In this document: piece by piece, positions 1 to 11,700 of the stretch
Layout: the number at the start of each line of letters is the position of its first letter
How positions within the stretch are numbered: the stretch's first letter is position 1
DNA from: Plazaster borealis
Taxonomy: Eukaryota; Echinodermata; Asteroidea; Forcipulatida; Labidiasteridae
DNA: 64,000 bases
Reading direction: 5' to 3'
Assembly (NCBI GenBank): GCA_021014325.1
Contig: CM037472.1
Coordinates: 17,035,063 to 17,099,062, forward strand
Position numbers and translations under genes: made by a program
Notes under the pieces: model-generated
Database searches by the model: none
Told to the model about the DNA's origin: nothing
Seen by the model: the letters and a program-made list of their open reading frames with translations, nothing else

Positions 1-1112
1 TCGGGTAAAACTGTTGCTCGTATACCATTGATGGTTCGTGAGTTTGTAGAATTTAGCAATTTCTGTGACTTAGTTTCTTCCTGTGGTGCTAGCAACTCTT
101 GAGAGTTGTGATAATGACTTGCAGCCAAACCAAGAATAGTGATTATCTGATAACTTAATTGGCTAATCCAGTAATGATTAAATGACTTGTAACAAGGCTG
201 CTTGAATCAATTGTATAGTGTATGACCAATGTTGGAATCTGCTTGTAATGTAGACTTTGGAAAAAATACCAAAACAATTCCGTGGAAATAAATACTCAAT
301 GGCAATTTTATGGAGATGATTTTTTCCACACGTGTTTAATAAATAAAAAAAAGCATTCTAGCACATCAAACTTGCATTAGTGTTTGAGAATGGAGAGAGT
401 CTGTTGAAATAAGAAATAAACATCTCAAAATGGCTTGAAATCTGGAGGTACTTAATTCTAACAAAATGTTAATTTTTGAAACCACCCCCTCTTTTGGTCA
501 GCAACAGAGAGGACACAGCAATGTGAAGCAGTTGTTATTAATAGTTTTCATTTGATGGTCAGTAATCCCTTGATGGATTGGTCATTCCTTGATTCTCTTA
601 ATGAGTTTGAAGGGGCTTAAATTTATGTTGTTGAAGGTGATCAACTTTGAAATTGAAAAGGCTGAACAGCCAGTTTTGTGTGGTGGGGGGGTGTTTTTGC
701 GCTCAGCCCCACTGGTCTCATCCAAGACCGTTGGGATGGACTGATGAGCTTGTACAAATTCTTGTTCAGGATGTAGTGATGGATGATGTGAACGTTTGGT
801 CTGCAGGCAGCGCAATGCGCATAATCACATGTTAAATTATTTTGAAGTAAAGGAGTTATGAGGAGGTCTTAATAAACGGCAATTTAAGACTGGCAGGGTC
901 GTGGCCGTGCGATAATGGACCGGCCCCGAACCTGCAATGGCTTAAACAAGACCGAATCGCCACTCTTTTATTCCCTTTCATAAATACCCGTTTTGTTAAA
1001 AACTGCTACAAATAGAGGACAAACTGTAATTGAATTTGTCTGGGGGTTTTTTGTGGGGTTTTTCAGTTCCTGTCCTCGGACACTGTAGTACAGCAACATT
1101 ACGGTTACCAGA

Positions 1113-1507
1113 TTAAAGGGGCACTGTCGTCGTGATCACAGCGAGTCTGTGGCCAGACATTAATTTATGAACTCTCGCCCAGTTACTGCACATGCGCACG
1201 CGTTAATAATGACGGCGCCCTTTAAAGCTTTTGTTTGTGACGTGACGGTCAACGCGCGCGCGTGTAGTAACTGAGTGAGAGTTCAGGTTTCCATGTCCAG
1301 CCACAAGCAGACTATGGCCCTTTTCGAAACGACCGGCTTTGGCTTTGGATTCGGCTCAGGCTCCGTTCTCTCGTCTGAATCCCTGAACGCATAGCACGCG
1401 TATAGTCAAAACAACTGAGGGGCCTAGCTAGCCTGAGCCGTCCGAAGCCGAAGCCGGTCGTTTCGAAAAGGGCCTATGATCATGACGACATGACAGTGCC
1501 CCTTTAA
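1113..1507. mobile_element. TTAA-flanked foldback MITE, carrier of a nested element
   Basis: The left end TTAAAGGGGCACTGTCGTCG is mirrored by the right end GACAGTGCCCCTTTAA. TTAA flanks both sides, the target preference of piggyBac-type transposases. The interior is interrupted by a second foldback (1313-1476). No transposase ORF is present, so it is non-autonomous. Confidence 0.75.
1313..1476. mobile_element. Foldback element nested in the 1113-1507 MITE
   Basis: Inverted repeats of nearly 50 bp begin TGGCCCTTTTCGAAACGACC and end GGTCGTTTCGAAAAGGGCC. They continue inward through GGCTTTGG.TTCGGCTCAGGC and its complement. A TA dinucleotide flanks both ends, which would fit a Tc1/mariner-like target. 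The element is about 160 bp and non-coding. Confidence 0.75.
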
Positions 1508-2210
1508 GGTTACAAGCCAAAATGCCATGTAACAAGTACCATTTTTGACTGGTATCCTGAGCATTTTTGCAAAGCAGAAAATTGGGCCCAGACATGGTCA
1601 TGCGACCACCTTTCAACCAATAGGACTGCCTAATCTGTCTTGGGATATTTATTAATACTTTGTATACTAAAACTTCCATTAACCAAAAGATAATTAAGTA
1701 CAGCTTTCTGTTATGCAAAGGAAGCCTGGTCCAGTTGTGTTTAGCCAATTAGCCAGAAGCACAAGATGATAATTCTTCAAGCACGGTCAATTTGCTTCAT
1801 TTCAATGGAAAACCCTGACAAATTATTCGATGAATAAATGACCAAGGTGAAGCGTGCATAACCAATTGGACCAGATAGGATGTGAAGTAATTGTTGTTAT
1901 GTTTTGGATATGATAACACAAAGATCTAAAGGGAAAACAAAAGATGAAGTGATAGGTTTCTTTCATGAGGAAGATGGCCGTCGTTATCCGTATCCATTGA
2001 CCGGAAAGTCATGATGTGAATTAGGAGAGGCCTTAGGTTGTTTCTCGTGGGGAGCTGTACCCTGGTATTAGTGTCATCAACATTGCTTCTACTTGTATTG
2101 TCTAGAGTTACTCATAACAAATAATCGCTACTTTGAACTGAATCACTGAATATTAAGTGCGTTTCTCCTGCAGATGATCATAGTCCAACTGATTGCAACG
2201 TCAAGTCGGT

Positions 2211-2355
2211 AAGGCTGTGTCTGAATCGGCGGCTACGGCTACGACTAGGTCGCTGCGTCATCATGCGTCAGGGTATAGAACGTCCTTAGCAACATCCTTA
2301 GCAACAGTCGTAGCCGTAGCCGTATAGCCGTAGCTGCCAATCCGGATACGGCCTT
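2211..2355. mobile_element. Foldback MITE with GTAGCCGTAGCC arms
   Basis: The left end AAGGCTGTGTCTGAAT matches the complement of the right end ATCCGGATACGGCCTT. Internal arms GGCTACGGCTACG and CGTAGCCGTAGCCG are also complementary. A diverged relative lies at 4030-4157. It is non-coding. Confidence 0.65.
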
Positions 2356-2665
2356 CTATGACCGCTAGCCATTTTCAAAACCACCACAATTAACTCATTA
2401 CAGAGACTGTTACATGGTGCTACTGCAGAAACATGTAATCTCTACGGTCTGAATTCACCTGACGTCATCACTTACGATAAATCTTCGTTGCGCAAATCGG
2501 GAGTCAGAACCCCCCCGCCCCCAAGTTTGCTTCAAATTCAAATGACAATACCTACAAGCTACCCCTTCAGTTTCTTTCCCATATACCCCTAAACTCGTGG
2601 ATGGAGTTTATTTCGAGACGGACACCCTCAGTATTTTGTATTCCTATTCCTGTTTATGTCCACAG

Positions 2666-2776
2666 GTTCTAAAGGCTCTAAAGAGTGACGGTGTCTTCAT
2701 TGGGTCTATTTTCGGAGGGGACACCCTGTTTGAGCTAAGATGTTCCCTGCAGCTGGCAGAGCAAGAACGGGAAGGG
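2666..2776 (+). CDS. NDUFAF5: NDUFAF5 coding exon (first in window)
   Basis: This is a 111 bp exon of 37 codons, phase 0 at both ends. It follows a pyrimidine-rich acceptor ending TGTCCACAG and is followed by the donor GTAAGA. It encodes [13 protein letters not shown], then the [17 protein letters not shown] block and EREG. That block is the most conserved part of the family after the SAM-fold core, at the end of the methyltransferase-like domain. The reading frame continues past the donor to 2956, but that extension is intron sequence: it loses all family similarity at the GT, and the next exon resumes exactly at the following family residue (Gly-Phe). Confidence 0.95.
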
Positions 2777-5700
2777 GTAAGAAACTTGAAACTCGAAACT
2801 CATTGCATCAGCACTAACATAGAGACCCCCCCCCCATCCTTTCCATTTGGAGTCCAATTTCTTAGAGCTCTGTTAAGTGAGGCAGAAGCTACAAAATTGT
2901 TTTCGAAGCAAACATTTGAGCAGGACAACGCAAATAGGGTAAAGTATGCATGGTGACGTGTTTCCCTTAGAATTAACTTTAAGTTTGCGCTAGCCATAAC
3001 TTTGCTTATCGGACCCACTTAATTTCCCCCAGTGCTTCTAAACAACCAACTATCTTTATATTATGTTTCTGATAATTACTGCTTAAGCTGGTTGAATCCT
3101 CGGCCCTTTCGGTCATTTGTGCAATGACTCTGTCCAGTCTGGTTCCTCACCTCCCTCCTGCATCCCCGAGCCCATTAGCCCATTTATGTGTCTGCAAAAC
3201 GTAATCTTCAGAATCTTTAGTCTCCAGCAGGGGCGGATCCAGGATTTTCCAAACGGGGGGGCGTGAAAATATACCAAGCAGCAAAATGATAAATGAAGTT
3301 TGTTGCCCCACTTCTCCCTCCCCTTCTCCCTCTCTCCCTCTTTTTTTCTTTTCTCCCTTTTTTTTTTTTATATGAAAAGGGGGGCATGCGCCCCCCACGC
3401 CCCCCCCCCTGGATCCGCGCCTGTCCAGCTCAATCAGAGCCTCGGGTTTCCCCCATTAGTTTATGTTTAAAGGCATTGAACACGTTTGGTAATTGTCAAA
3501 GATCAGTGTTCTCACTTGGTGTATCCCAACATATGCATAAAATAACAAGCCTGTGAAAATTTGGGCTCAATTGGTCATTGAAGTTGCAAGAAAATGATAA
3601 AGAAAAAACACCCTTGTTGTACAAATTTGTGTGCTTTCAGACAGGAATAAAAACTTCTTGCAAGAAGTTTTTTATTATTTTAGTGAGAAATTACCTCTTT
3701 CTCAAAAACTACGGTACTTCAGGGGGAGTCGTTTCCTACAATGTTTTATAATATCAACAGCTCTCTGTTGCTCGTTACCAAGTCAGTTTTTATGCTAATA
3801 GATATTTTGAGTAATTACCAAACGTGTACAGTGCCTTTAACATGTCAGTTATCAATCAGTTTATTCAAAGGTGCGTTGACTAATAATGTGGAACAAATCC
3901 ATGTAATTTAACTAAACAGATGCATTGATGATTTGTGTTGATTAAACTTTTGTGGACATGAAATTTATAATTTATGAGCATGGATGGGTGAGCAGGAGAG
4001 ATAGCTGTCGCCATAAGCTTGTACTGGAAATCTGTGGCCATAACCGAATTGATGGCTTCGGCTACATATGGCCTGAAAGCCGGAAAGTCCTATTCTCCAA
4101 CGTTGTCGTTTAACAGCCATAGCCATAGCCGAAGTCGCTTAATTTGGACACGGCCTATTTAGAGAAAATGTGCCCTGTACTCTGTGACCATTATCGTCAT
4201 GTGCCCTGTATACCCTTTAACATTGACAGTTTAAACTCTCACTTCACTGGAAGGGACCACACCATTTGACTAACATGTAGCCTTAGTGAAGCTTTGAAAG
4301 AGCAAGTCAGTTGCTTTACAAAAGCCTATACATAACTCGTTGACGTACTTGTATCAAAGTCAACCTTCAACTTTGTAATTTCAGCGTCCCCTGAAATAGT
4401 CACACTCAACTTCTGTTCGATGTTTTGATGTATTGTTTGAATAATTTGTATCCGTTGTCACTATTTTTCTCATCACCAATTTACATCCCAGACTTGTTTT
4501 GTTAGTGGAATATTAAACCGATTAGTAAAGAGTGCACATTTCTACCCAAAGGAACGTAAATGACATCAGCATGTTGTTTTGTAAAACAGACAAAACACAC
4601 TGAAAGTGACGCATTTATCAGCACAAATGCAACCAGCTGCTTGACTGTCTCCCCTGAAAGAGAAACATTTGTTAAACGTTTTGGCAATTTCATTTCCCCT
4701 GTCTTCCTTTGTGGAGAAAATGGACTTCATTTGAGTGCTATTTTCTCCCCAGAGATGAAGAGGTGATGTCATTTTAACAAGATAAGATGTGCATTGAACT
4801 TGACTATGTAGTAAATTTTCCTTTATTAATGTGAAATGTTAAACAATCCATAATGTTGAGGTGTCTACAAAGTGCAGACTGATTTTAACCATGTGATATG
4901 TGTGGTGTGTTTTCGTTTTGTTTATGTATTTATTTATTTATTTATTTATTATTTATTTGTAATCGTTGTGTTCTGGTTCTAACATTAAAGTTAGATAGTG
5001 AGTTAAATTTATTTAAATAAATAAATAAATATTGGACTTCCTTGTTCCTTATATAAAAAGCCTTTTTGTTTGTCTAATTATAATTTTGATGGCTCCACAC
5101 CTTCCGAACACTTTAATTTATTGATGTAAATTGTCCTCACGAAAAAATAGCCACTAAAATTACGGCAGTGTTCACAAGAGTATTTCAAAGATTAAAGAGA
5201 TAATTGTTGCAGTAATTACACTGACTCCTATTCTAGCTTTGACCTTCAGTGGAAAGTACAGTCAGTATATGGCCAGCTCGAGCACTCGGTGGGTTTTGTT
5301 GCGTGACGATGTGCTGCCTTGAAGGTTGTATGACCATGGTATGGTATGACACATACATCATTGTGTTTCCCCTCGTGTTCTTCTCAGAATGCGTGCAAGC
5401 TTTCATCATTGTCGTGAGTCAAGGTTGTTGTTATTGTGTTGTTTGGTGTTGTGTTGTGTTGTTTTGTGCTGCATTGTTTTGCGTTGTACTTTTTTATGTT
5501 GTGTTGTGTTGTGTTGTTTTGTGCTGCGTTGTTTTGTGTTGTACTTGTGTATGTTGTGTTGTTTTGTGTTGTGTTGTTTTGTGATGTGTTGTTTGGTGTC
5601 GTGTTGTGTTGTGTTGTACTGCCAATTCGTCATGTCCCCGGAAGAAGAACGTGACGAAAGTTTCCAGTAGGCAATTAATGTGCACAATTGTGTTTCAATA

Positions 5701-8700
5701 AAACCGAGTGTGAAAGTTTGATCGATTTTCTGCCATTCATAAGTCAACATAGGACGGTTAAATCCTGCGTGGAAATGGGAAAACCTGTCTTTGGGGGTAT
5801 TTCTAGCAACAAAGATGTAACAGTAAAGCCGTATGCTTTGTCGGGAGCCATTTTATTGCTTACGATCTTCCGTTACTGAAAAGGGGGGTACTCTGTGTGC
5901 CCAGAACGAAGGCGTTGAACCATGCGCTATTCTTTCGGGCACGCAATTAATTAAAGACTAATTTAGATTCTTTGTGAAGAACACTGGTGTACCCGTATAA
6001 CTGTTCATCCTCCCTTGAGGCAAATACTAAATAAATATTGAAGTATTTGTATTGAGATGCATTATAGCCAAGCAAATACTCACAGCTGACAAGTGCTTCG
6101 ATATCTATTACCAAGCTTTCTTAGTAAAGCTATAAGTTCACACAACGGTTCTAAATGTTGGTACCTCGGTCAAGCATACAGTGCACTTACGTGTTGTGGC
6201 CGAGCGGTCAAGCGCACTGAACTCAAGCTCTGGGCTCAATTTTCATAGAGCTGCTTAAGCAGAAAATATTGCTTAAAAAGTTTCTGCTAAGCAAATATTA
6301 GCAGGATACCAGTCACAGATTGTAATTGAGAAATGGCACTTTGGCTGGTAACCATATTTTGATGAGCATAATTTTGTTGTGCATAGCAATTGTTTGTGCT
6401 TAAGCAGCTCTATGAAATTAGGCCCTGGTGTCCTCAAGCGCTGGTGTTTCTGATCAGCATAGTTTGGATTCGACTACCAGTATTGATACTTGTGTCCTTT
6501 ATTAAAAGCAAGACAAACTTGCTTCGTCCTTCGGATGGGACGTACAGCCATAGGTCACGTTTGTTGTGTAATGCATGTAAAGTAACCCAGTTACACTTAT
6601 AGTTAAGAGTAAATGAACGCCCTGGGTTTTCTGGTATGGTTGGCTGCAGATTGCGCAATAGCACCTTGTAGACAATTAAATGGTACTATGTAAATAAATG
6701 GGTCTTCTATTCCGAACATAGCCGTGCATACCTTGTAGAAAAAATAACGAGCCCTTTGAGATGACATTGGGTGTGATAAAGCGCTGTCTAAGAATCTGAG
6801 AATCTATCCCTTGTACTAAAATCACATGTGTACCTCCAAAAGTATTCCGTATTAAACTACAAATCATTAGTACCAAAGTCAAGTTTCAATATCCTCAGTT
6901 CTTGGTACTTTTGATCGGGATATAATACTTACACTCATGGCTTATTGCTGGCTAATCGGTAAGAGCATAGAGCTCTGAAGAGTGCATGGTGCACTGTACA
7001 ACATGTGTTTCTACACTAAATTGTGTAGGCCTAGTATGTTTACAAAGTATTACCTTGAGAAACTATTGAGTAGCATCGTCTTTTTCAGGTCCAGTACCTT
7101 TTTGATTTGACCCTGTTTTCAAGACCCTGGTCTGTAGCTACATGGTGCAGTGTCCACTCTGATTGGATAAGAGCTGGATGTGCCCCCCCCCCCTCGTTTA
7201 AATGAATTATGGATTGGTTTGTGAAGTTTACTCAAGCATCAAAAGCCAGCTGCATGATATCGCTTGTGTTGTAACGCTGTACGTGTAAAACGTAATTGCC
7301 CATCAAGATTGACGGGTGTTCACGAAATACTCACTTGGCCAAGCTGTATCTACAAGTATCTGTTTCTTCAAGGATTTCTGCGGAAAACAAACTCTTAACG
7401 TGAACTTGTTATAGAAAGATAGCTTACTAGTACTGTGTGTCTGACAAGTTACTGGAAAAGTTCTGTTTGTGAAACTTCAGGGACATAAAATGAACTGAGA
7501 TATCATGACTGCTCATTTTTTTTTTTTTTTTTTTTGGGGGGGGGGGGTTGTAAGTGAAGTAAATATTAATTGTAGTAGGAGTCTTTGATGAATGCTTTGG
7601 AGAGTACTTTAATTGTGATGACGAATCTATAAACTGGAAGGGATAAAAAATATTTATCATCTTTCATTGACATTCGTGCCCGCAGAGCCAGCTCTCATTT
7701 CTAAATGTACCAATTTGTTAGAACTTCAAAAAATTCCAATTTTGTTTCGCTGGCTTTCCAATTGTCTTGAATTTGACTGGTTTAATTCGTCTTTGAGTCT
7801 GAGTTTCAAGTGCAGATCTCCAGGGAGTCTGAAGTTGCTAAAGACGGTTTTGTATTTAAAGGGGCGAAGTACAGTGGTATACATAATTGGTTTTTGGTTT
7901 TTTAGATTCAATTAATTTCCGTCCTCTTGTTTTCAATATTTAAAATAAACCAATCTGTGAAAACTTCATTTGATTTTGTGTGTAATTCTTCTTCGAGATA
8001 TTGGGAATTATCATTCAATTGAAAAACACTTGACAACCGGACTTCTCTGGTCGTGGTTGGCCCGATGATGACATAACTTGCCTGGGGCCTGTGATCCGAT
8101 GCAAAATTACGAGCCCTGTGTCTTTTACCCTGAGTCGAAACCACAAGTTTAAAAGCCTGAATCTAGATATTTTAAATAATTGTGTTTTTTATTTTTTCGG
8201 GGTTTTATTTCAATCCCTATCTCTAAACAATGAACGAGACACTTTTATTCTGATTATTTTCAATGAATTTTTATATGTAAAAAATCACTCACTCGCAGAC
8301 ACTAGTTTGCGAATAAAATTAGTCATACTTTTTCTTTCTTTTCTCTTTTTTTATCTACTTTGCATAAGCCAACTTGAGCGCAAACATGACTTAATGGATG
8401 CTGCCAAAGTGAAGACAAATTTACATGTTCACGTCTTCTCTACACTCGGGATTGATAGTCCTGTTTGTTTGCATATTGTTGTGTGCCTGTTTGCATTTAG
8501 TCTCTTTGTAAATTGTCTAAAAAGATGTCGTTCGACAGATCATAGAGTTGAATTCGATTTGGTGTGAGAGTCGGTGCTCTCATCTCTTAGAGATTTAAAG
8601 GGGAATGGCGTAGGAAGTCACTATTGTTTGAATGTATTCTTTCTGGAAACCAAGAAACCCTCAAAAGTTCCTTACATTGTAATCCGTAAGCCTTGAGAGA

Positions 8701-11700
8701 CCTGTGAATAGATGGTGTCGAAATCTCAGTCACGTGGGAGGGAAAACCCCGAATTGGGTAAGTCCACACACCCTTACATATGGCAGTTACGGGTTTCTTC
8801 CATTGTTGTTCTATTATTCCCTTTTCTGAAGAACATTCTCTGTGGGGGGGTACCACTAGAACAAAGAAAACCTTGTGGGGTAGCATTGATCCATTGTGTA
8901 AAGTACCCCGTAAGTTGGCGTGTGAAGGGCAAGCAGTCTGGTAGGCCCTGGACTGAAAACCCCAATCAACATGCCAGGGTTGGGTCCGTAGATGGGTATG
9001 TAGCTGGTTCCGAATGGGGATCCACTGAGGTGAAAGACAGGGAAGAAACAGCTAAACAAACATGAATGCATGCAGTAATGTTAAATCAGGGAGTTGAAAT
9101 GGGGTGATCAGATTATACAGTTAGGGTGTCATTATTTAATAACTACGCTAAATTGTCAAAGACCAGTGTTTCACTTGCTGTTTCCCAACATATGCATAAA
9201 ATAACAAGCCTGTGAAAATTTGGGCTCAATTGGTCATCGAAGTTGCAAGAAAATGATGAAAGAAAAAACACCCTTGTTGTACAAATTTGTGTGCTTTCAG
9301 AGAGGAATAAAAACTTCTTGCAAGAAGTTTTTATTATTTTAGTGAGAAATTACCTCTCTCTCAAAAACTAGGTTACTTCAGAGGGAGTCGTTTCCTACAA
9401 TGTTTTATACTATCAACAGCTCTCCGTTGCTTGTTACCGGGTAAGGTTTTATGCTAATATTTGTTTTGAGTCATTACCAAACGTGTACGATACCTTTAAC
9501 ATTCTTTCATATCCTCTACTTTTAAATAAACATTGTGACAATGTTATCAAATTGGAGTGAAAACGAGAAGAAAAAACAGCTTAATTGTTTTGGGTTCAGG
9601 GAATGTTTGCACGTTCATATCGGGCAATCGAAATAAGCGCTTGTGACTCGGGGTCCTCAAATGCTATATCTCAACCTTGAAAATATATTATTTCCGAAGG
9701 AGTTGTATTGATATCAACTTCATAATCAATGAGCTTTTAGAATGTCTTTCATAATTATTCCAATTGCCAAGGAAGTTCATATTTATCAATACGCCTGCTC
9801 TCAAACCATGTACAATTTACTACTAGCCTCGATGGTTATCATCAAATTCTCGAGGATGTGGGGCAGTGTTACAGGTTTGAGTTTAGTATCAATCTGGAAA
9901 TCAATGACGTACATGCATCATGGGGGAAATATATGTGCGTGCATGTCTCATGAATATCATGGTTTGTAGATTGTCCTTGATAGAGGGTAATTCTTGTAGA
10001 ATGCCGTGCTTGAACGAAATTAATGATGAAGAATTGCTGGGACATCAGTCAAGGTTAATGTTTTAAAAGTCAATTTAGCACTTGAAATTTATAGGTCAGT
10101 AAAGTATGCTTACATTCGCTGCAAAGTATCGGACAGTTGCCGGTGAGTAATCAACCGTCACACAATCTTGCGGAGAAAATTATGTTCGAAAAATACATTA
10201 AAAAGTCTTCTCTGGGGGGGGGGGGGTTCTTTCTTTTCTGAAGAATAGTGATTGAGGAAATATCAATGTCCCTGTACTCAAGTTCTTCCTGTAACGGCAA
10301 TATTGTAGAAATATTGGACTCATTAAAGAGTGCATTGTCGTAGAATATAATCGCGCGGTGAAATCTGGACTATTCCATTTCACGAAGCCAATGGAAAAAA
10401 CCAAAGATTTCACCAAGTGATTTTTTGTGCGACAATTTACGAACGAAATTCCTTATTTGTTTTATATGACTCACACATAGATCTTTGTAATCGAATTGTT
10501 TCGCAATAAACATAAAATAGTCTCAGAAACTCGTCCACTCCGAACTATGAATTGTTTTAATTTGTTGTACCTTTAAACGCAGTGGACGACTCCATGTAGT
10601 CATCAATCTCCCGATGTGACACGACCTAGCTAGTTTGGACAAATGGGCGGGGAACGATTATTTTGGAAACGACGCTGCAAAGCATCCAATAATTATCCAA
10701 ATTGGACGGGCGCCTGTCCAATATTAAAATGTATATACACCACACATGGTTTGTAGATTGTCTTTAGAGGGTGATTCTTGTAGAATGCCGTGCTTGAACG
10801 AAATTAATGATGAAGAATTGCTGGGACATCAGTCAGGTTTAATGTTTTAAAAGTCAATTTAGCACTTGAAATGTATAATGGGAGTAACAGATGCTTCGCT
10901 GTAAAGTATCGGACAGTTGCCGCTGAGCAACCAACCGTCACACAGTCTTGCGGAGAAAACTATTGTCGAAAAATACATTAAAAAGTCTTCTCGGGTGGGG
11001 GGGGGGGTTCTTTCTTATCCGAAGAATAGTGATTGAGGAAATATCAATGTCCCTGTACTCAAGTTCTTCCTGTAACGGCAATATTGTAGAAATATTGGAC
11101 TCATTAAAGAGTGCATTGTCGTAGAATATAATCGCGCGGTGAAATCTGGACTATTCCATTTCACGAAGCCAACGGAAAAAAACAGATTTCACCAATTGAT
11201 TATATTGTGCGACAATGCACTCAAATGCATACAATATTTGTAAATACATGGTCAAGTAAGGTACCGGTATGACACGTGACGCTTGTTCCACCAATCAAAT
11301 GACAAGATCTGCGGGTGTGGTATGTAATACATTATAGCTGAAGGGTCCAGACATGACGCACTATATAGGTTACCAAAGCAGCAACCCCCATGCGCTATCT
11401 TTTAGTTGTGTGCCACCATGTGAATAATTACTCTGGACAGTCAAGACACCTCCCTCACTCTGTAGGCATCTTTAATGTTGGTCCGACATGAAGAGGCCCC
11501 CCCGAAGTCTCGCACGTAATATGATATTATGTGTGATGATGAAGCCTCTTTTATTCATAACTGTTGTTGAACTATTCTCCAATTATGCAATTATTCTTTC
11601 TCTGATGTCTCCTTTGTAAGTTAATACATTTCCCGGCCCTTGCGAAATATCACTTTACCAATTGTAAACTAGTTCTTCATGGTAATCACAGTCACATCAT

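Larger units (their letters stand above)
1..2665 (+). other. NDUFAF5 intron (3' part of an upstream intron)
   Basis: I found no exon of NDUFAF5 or any other gene here. The human protein segment just before the first exon in the window is not encoded here, so the exon that precedes it lies outside. The intron contains nested foldback elements (1113-1507 with 1313-1476 inside) and a third foldback (2211-2355). The rest is unique AT-rich sequence. Confidence 0.7.

Noticed and set aside
5249..5750. Several overlapping ORFs on both strands (Cys/Val-rich and Thr/Gln/His-rich)
   Set aside because: They are translations of the GTTGT-rich simple repeat at 5420-5622, which has few stops in any frame.
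7855..8150. Possible TTAA-type element starting TTTAAAGGGGCGAAG
   Set aside because: The left end resembles the other families, but no mirrored right end or TTAA could be found.
8091..8567. Longest ORF in the window (158 residues, +), hydrophobic
   Set aside because: AT-rich, Phe/Leu-heavy with no recognisable domain, splice context or family motif. Length alone is not support in 64 kb of AT-rich DNA.
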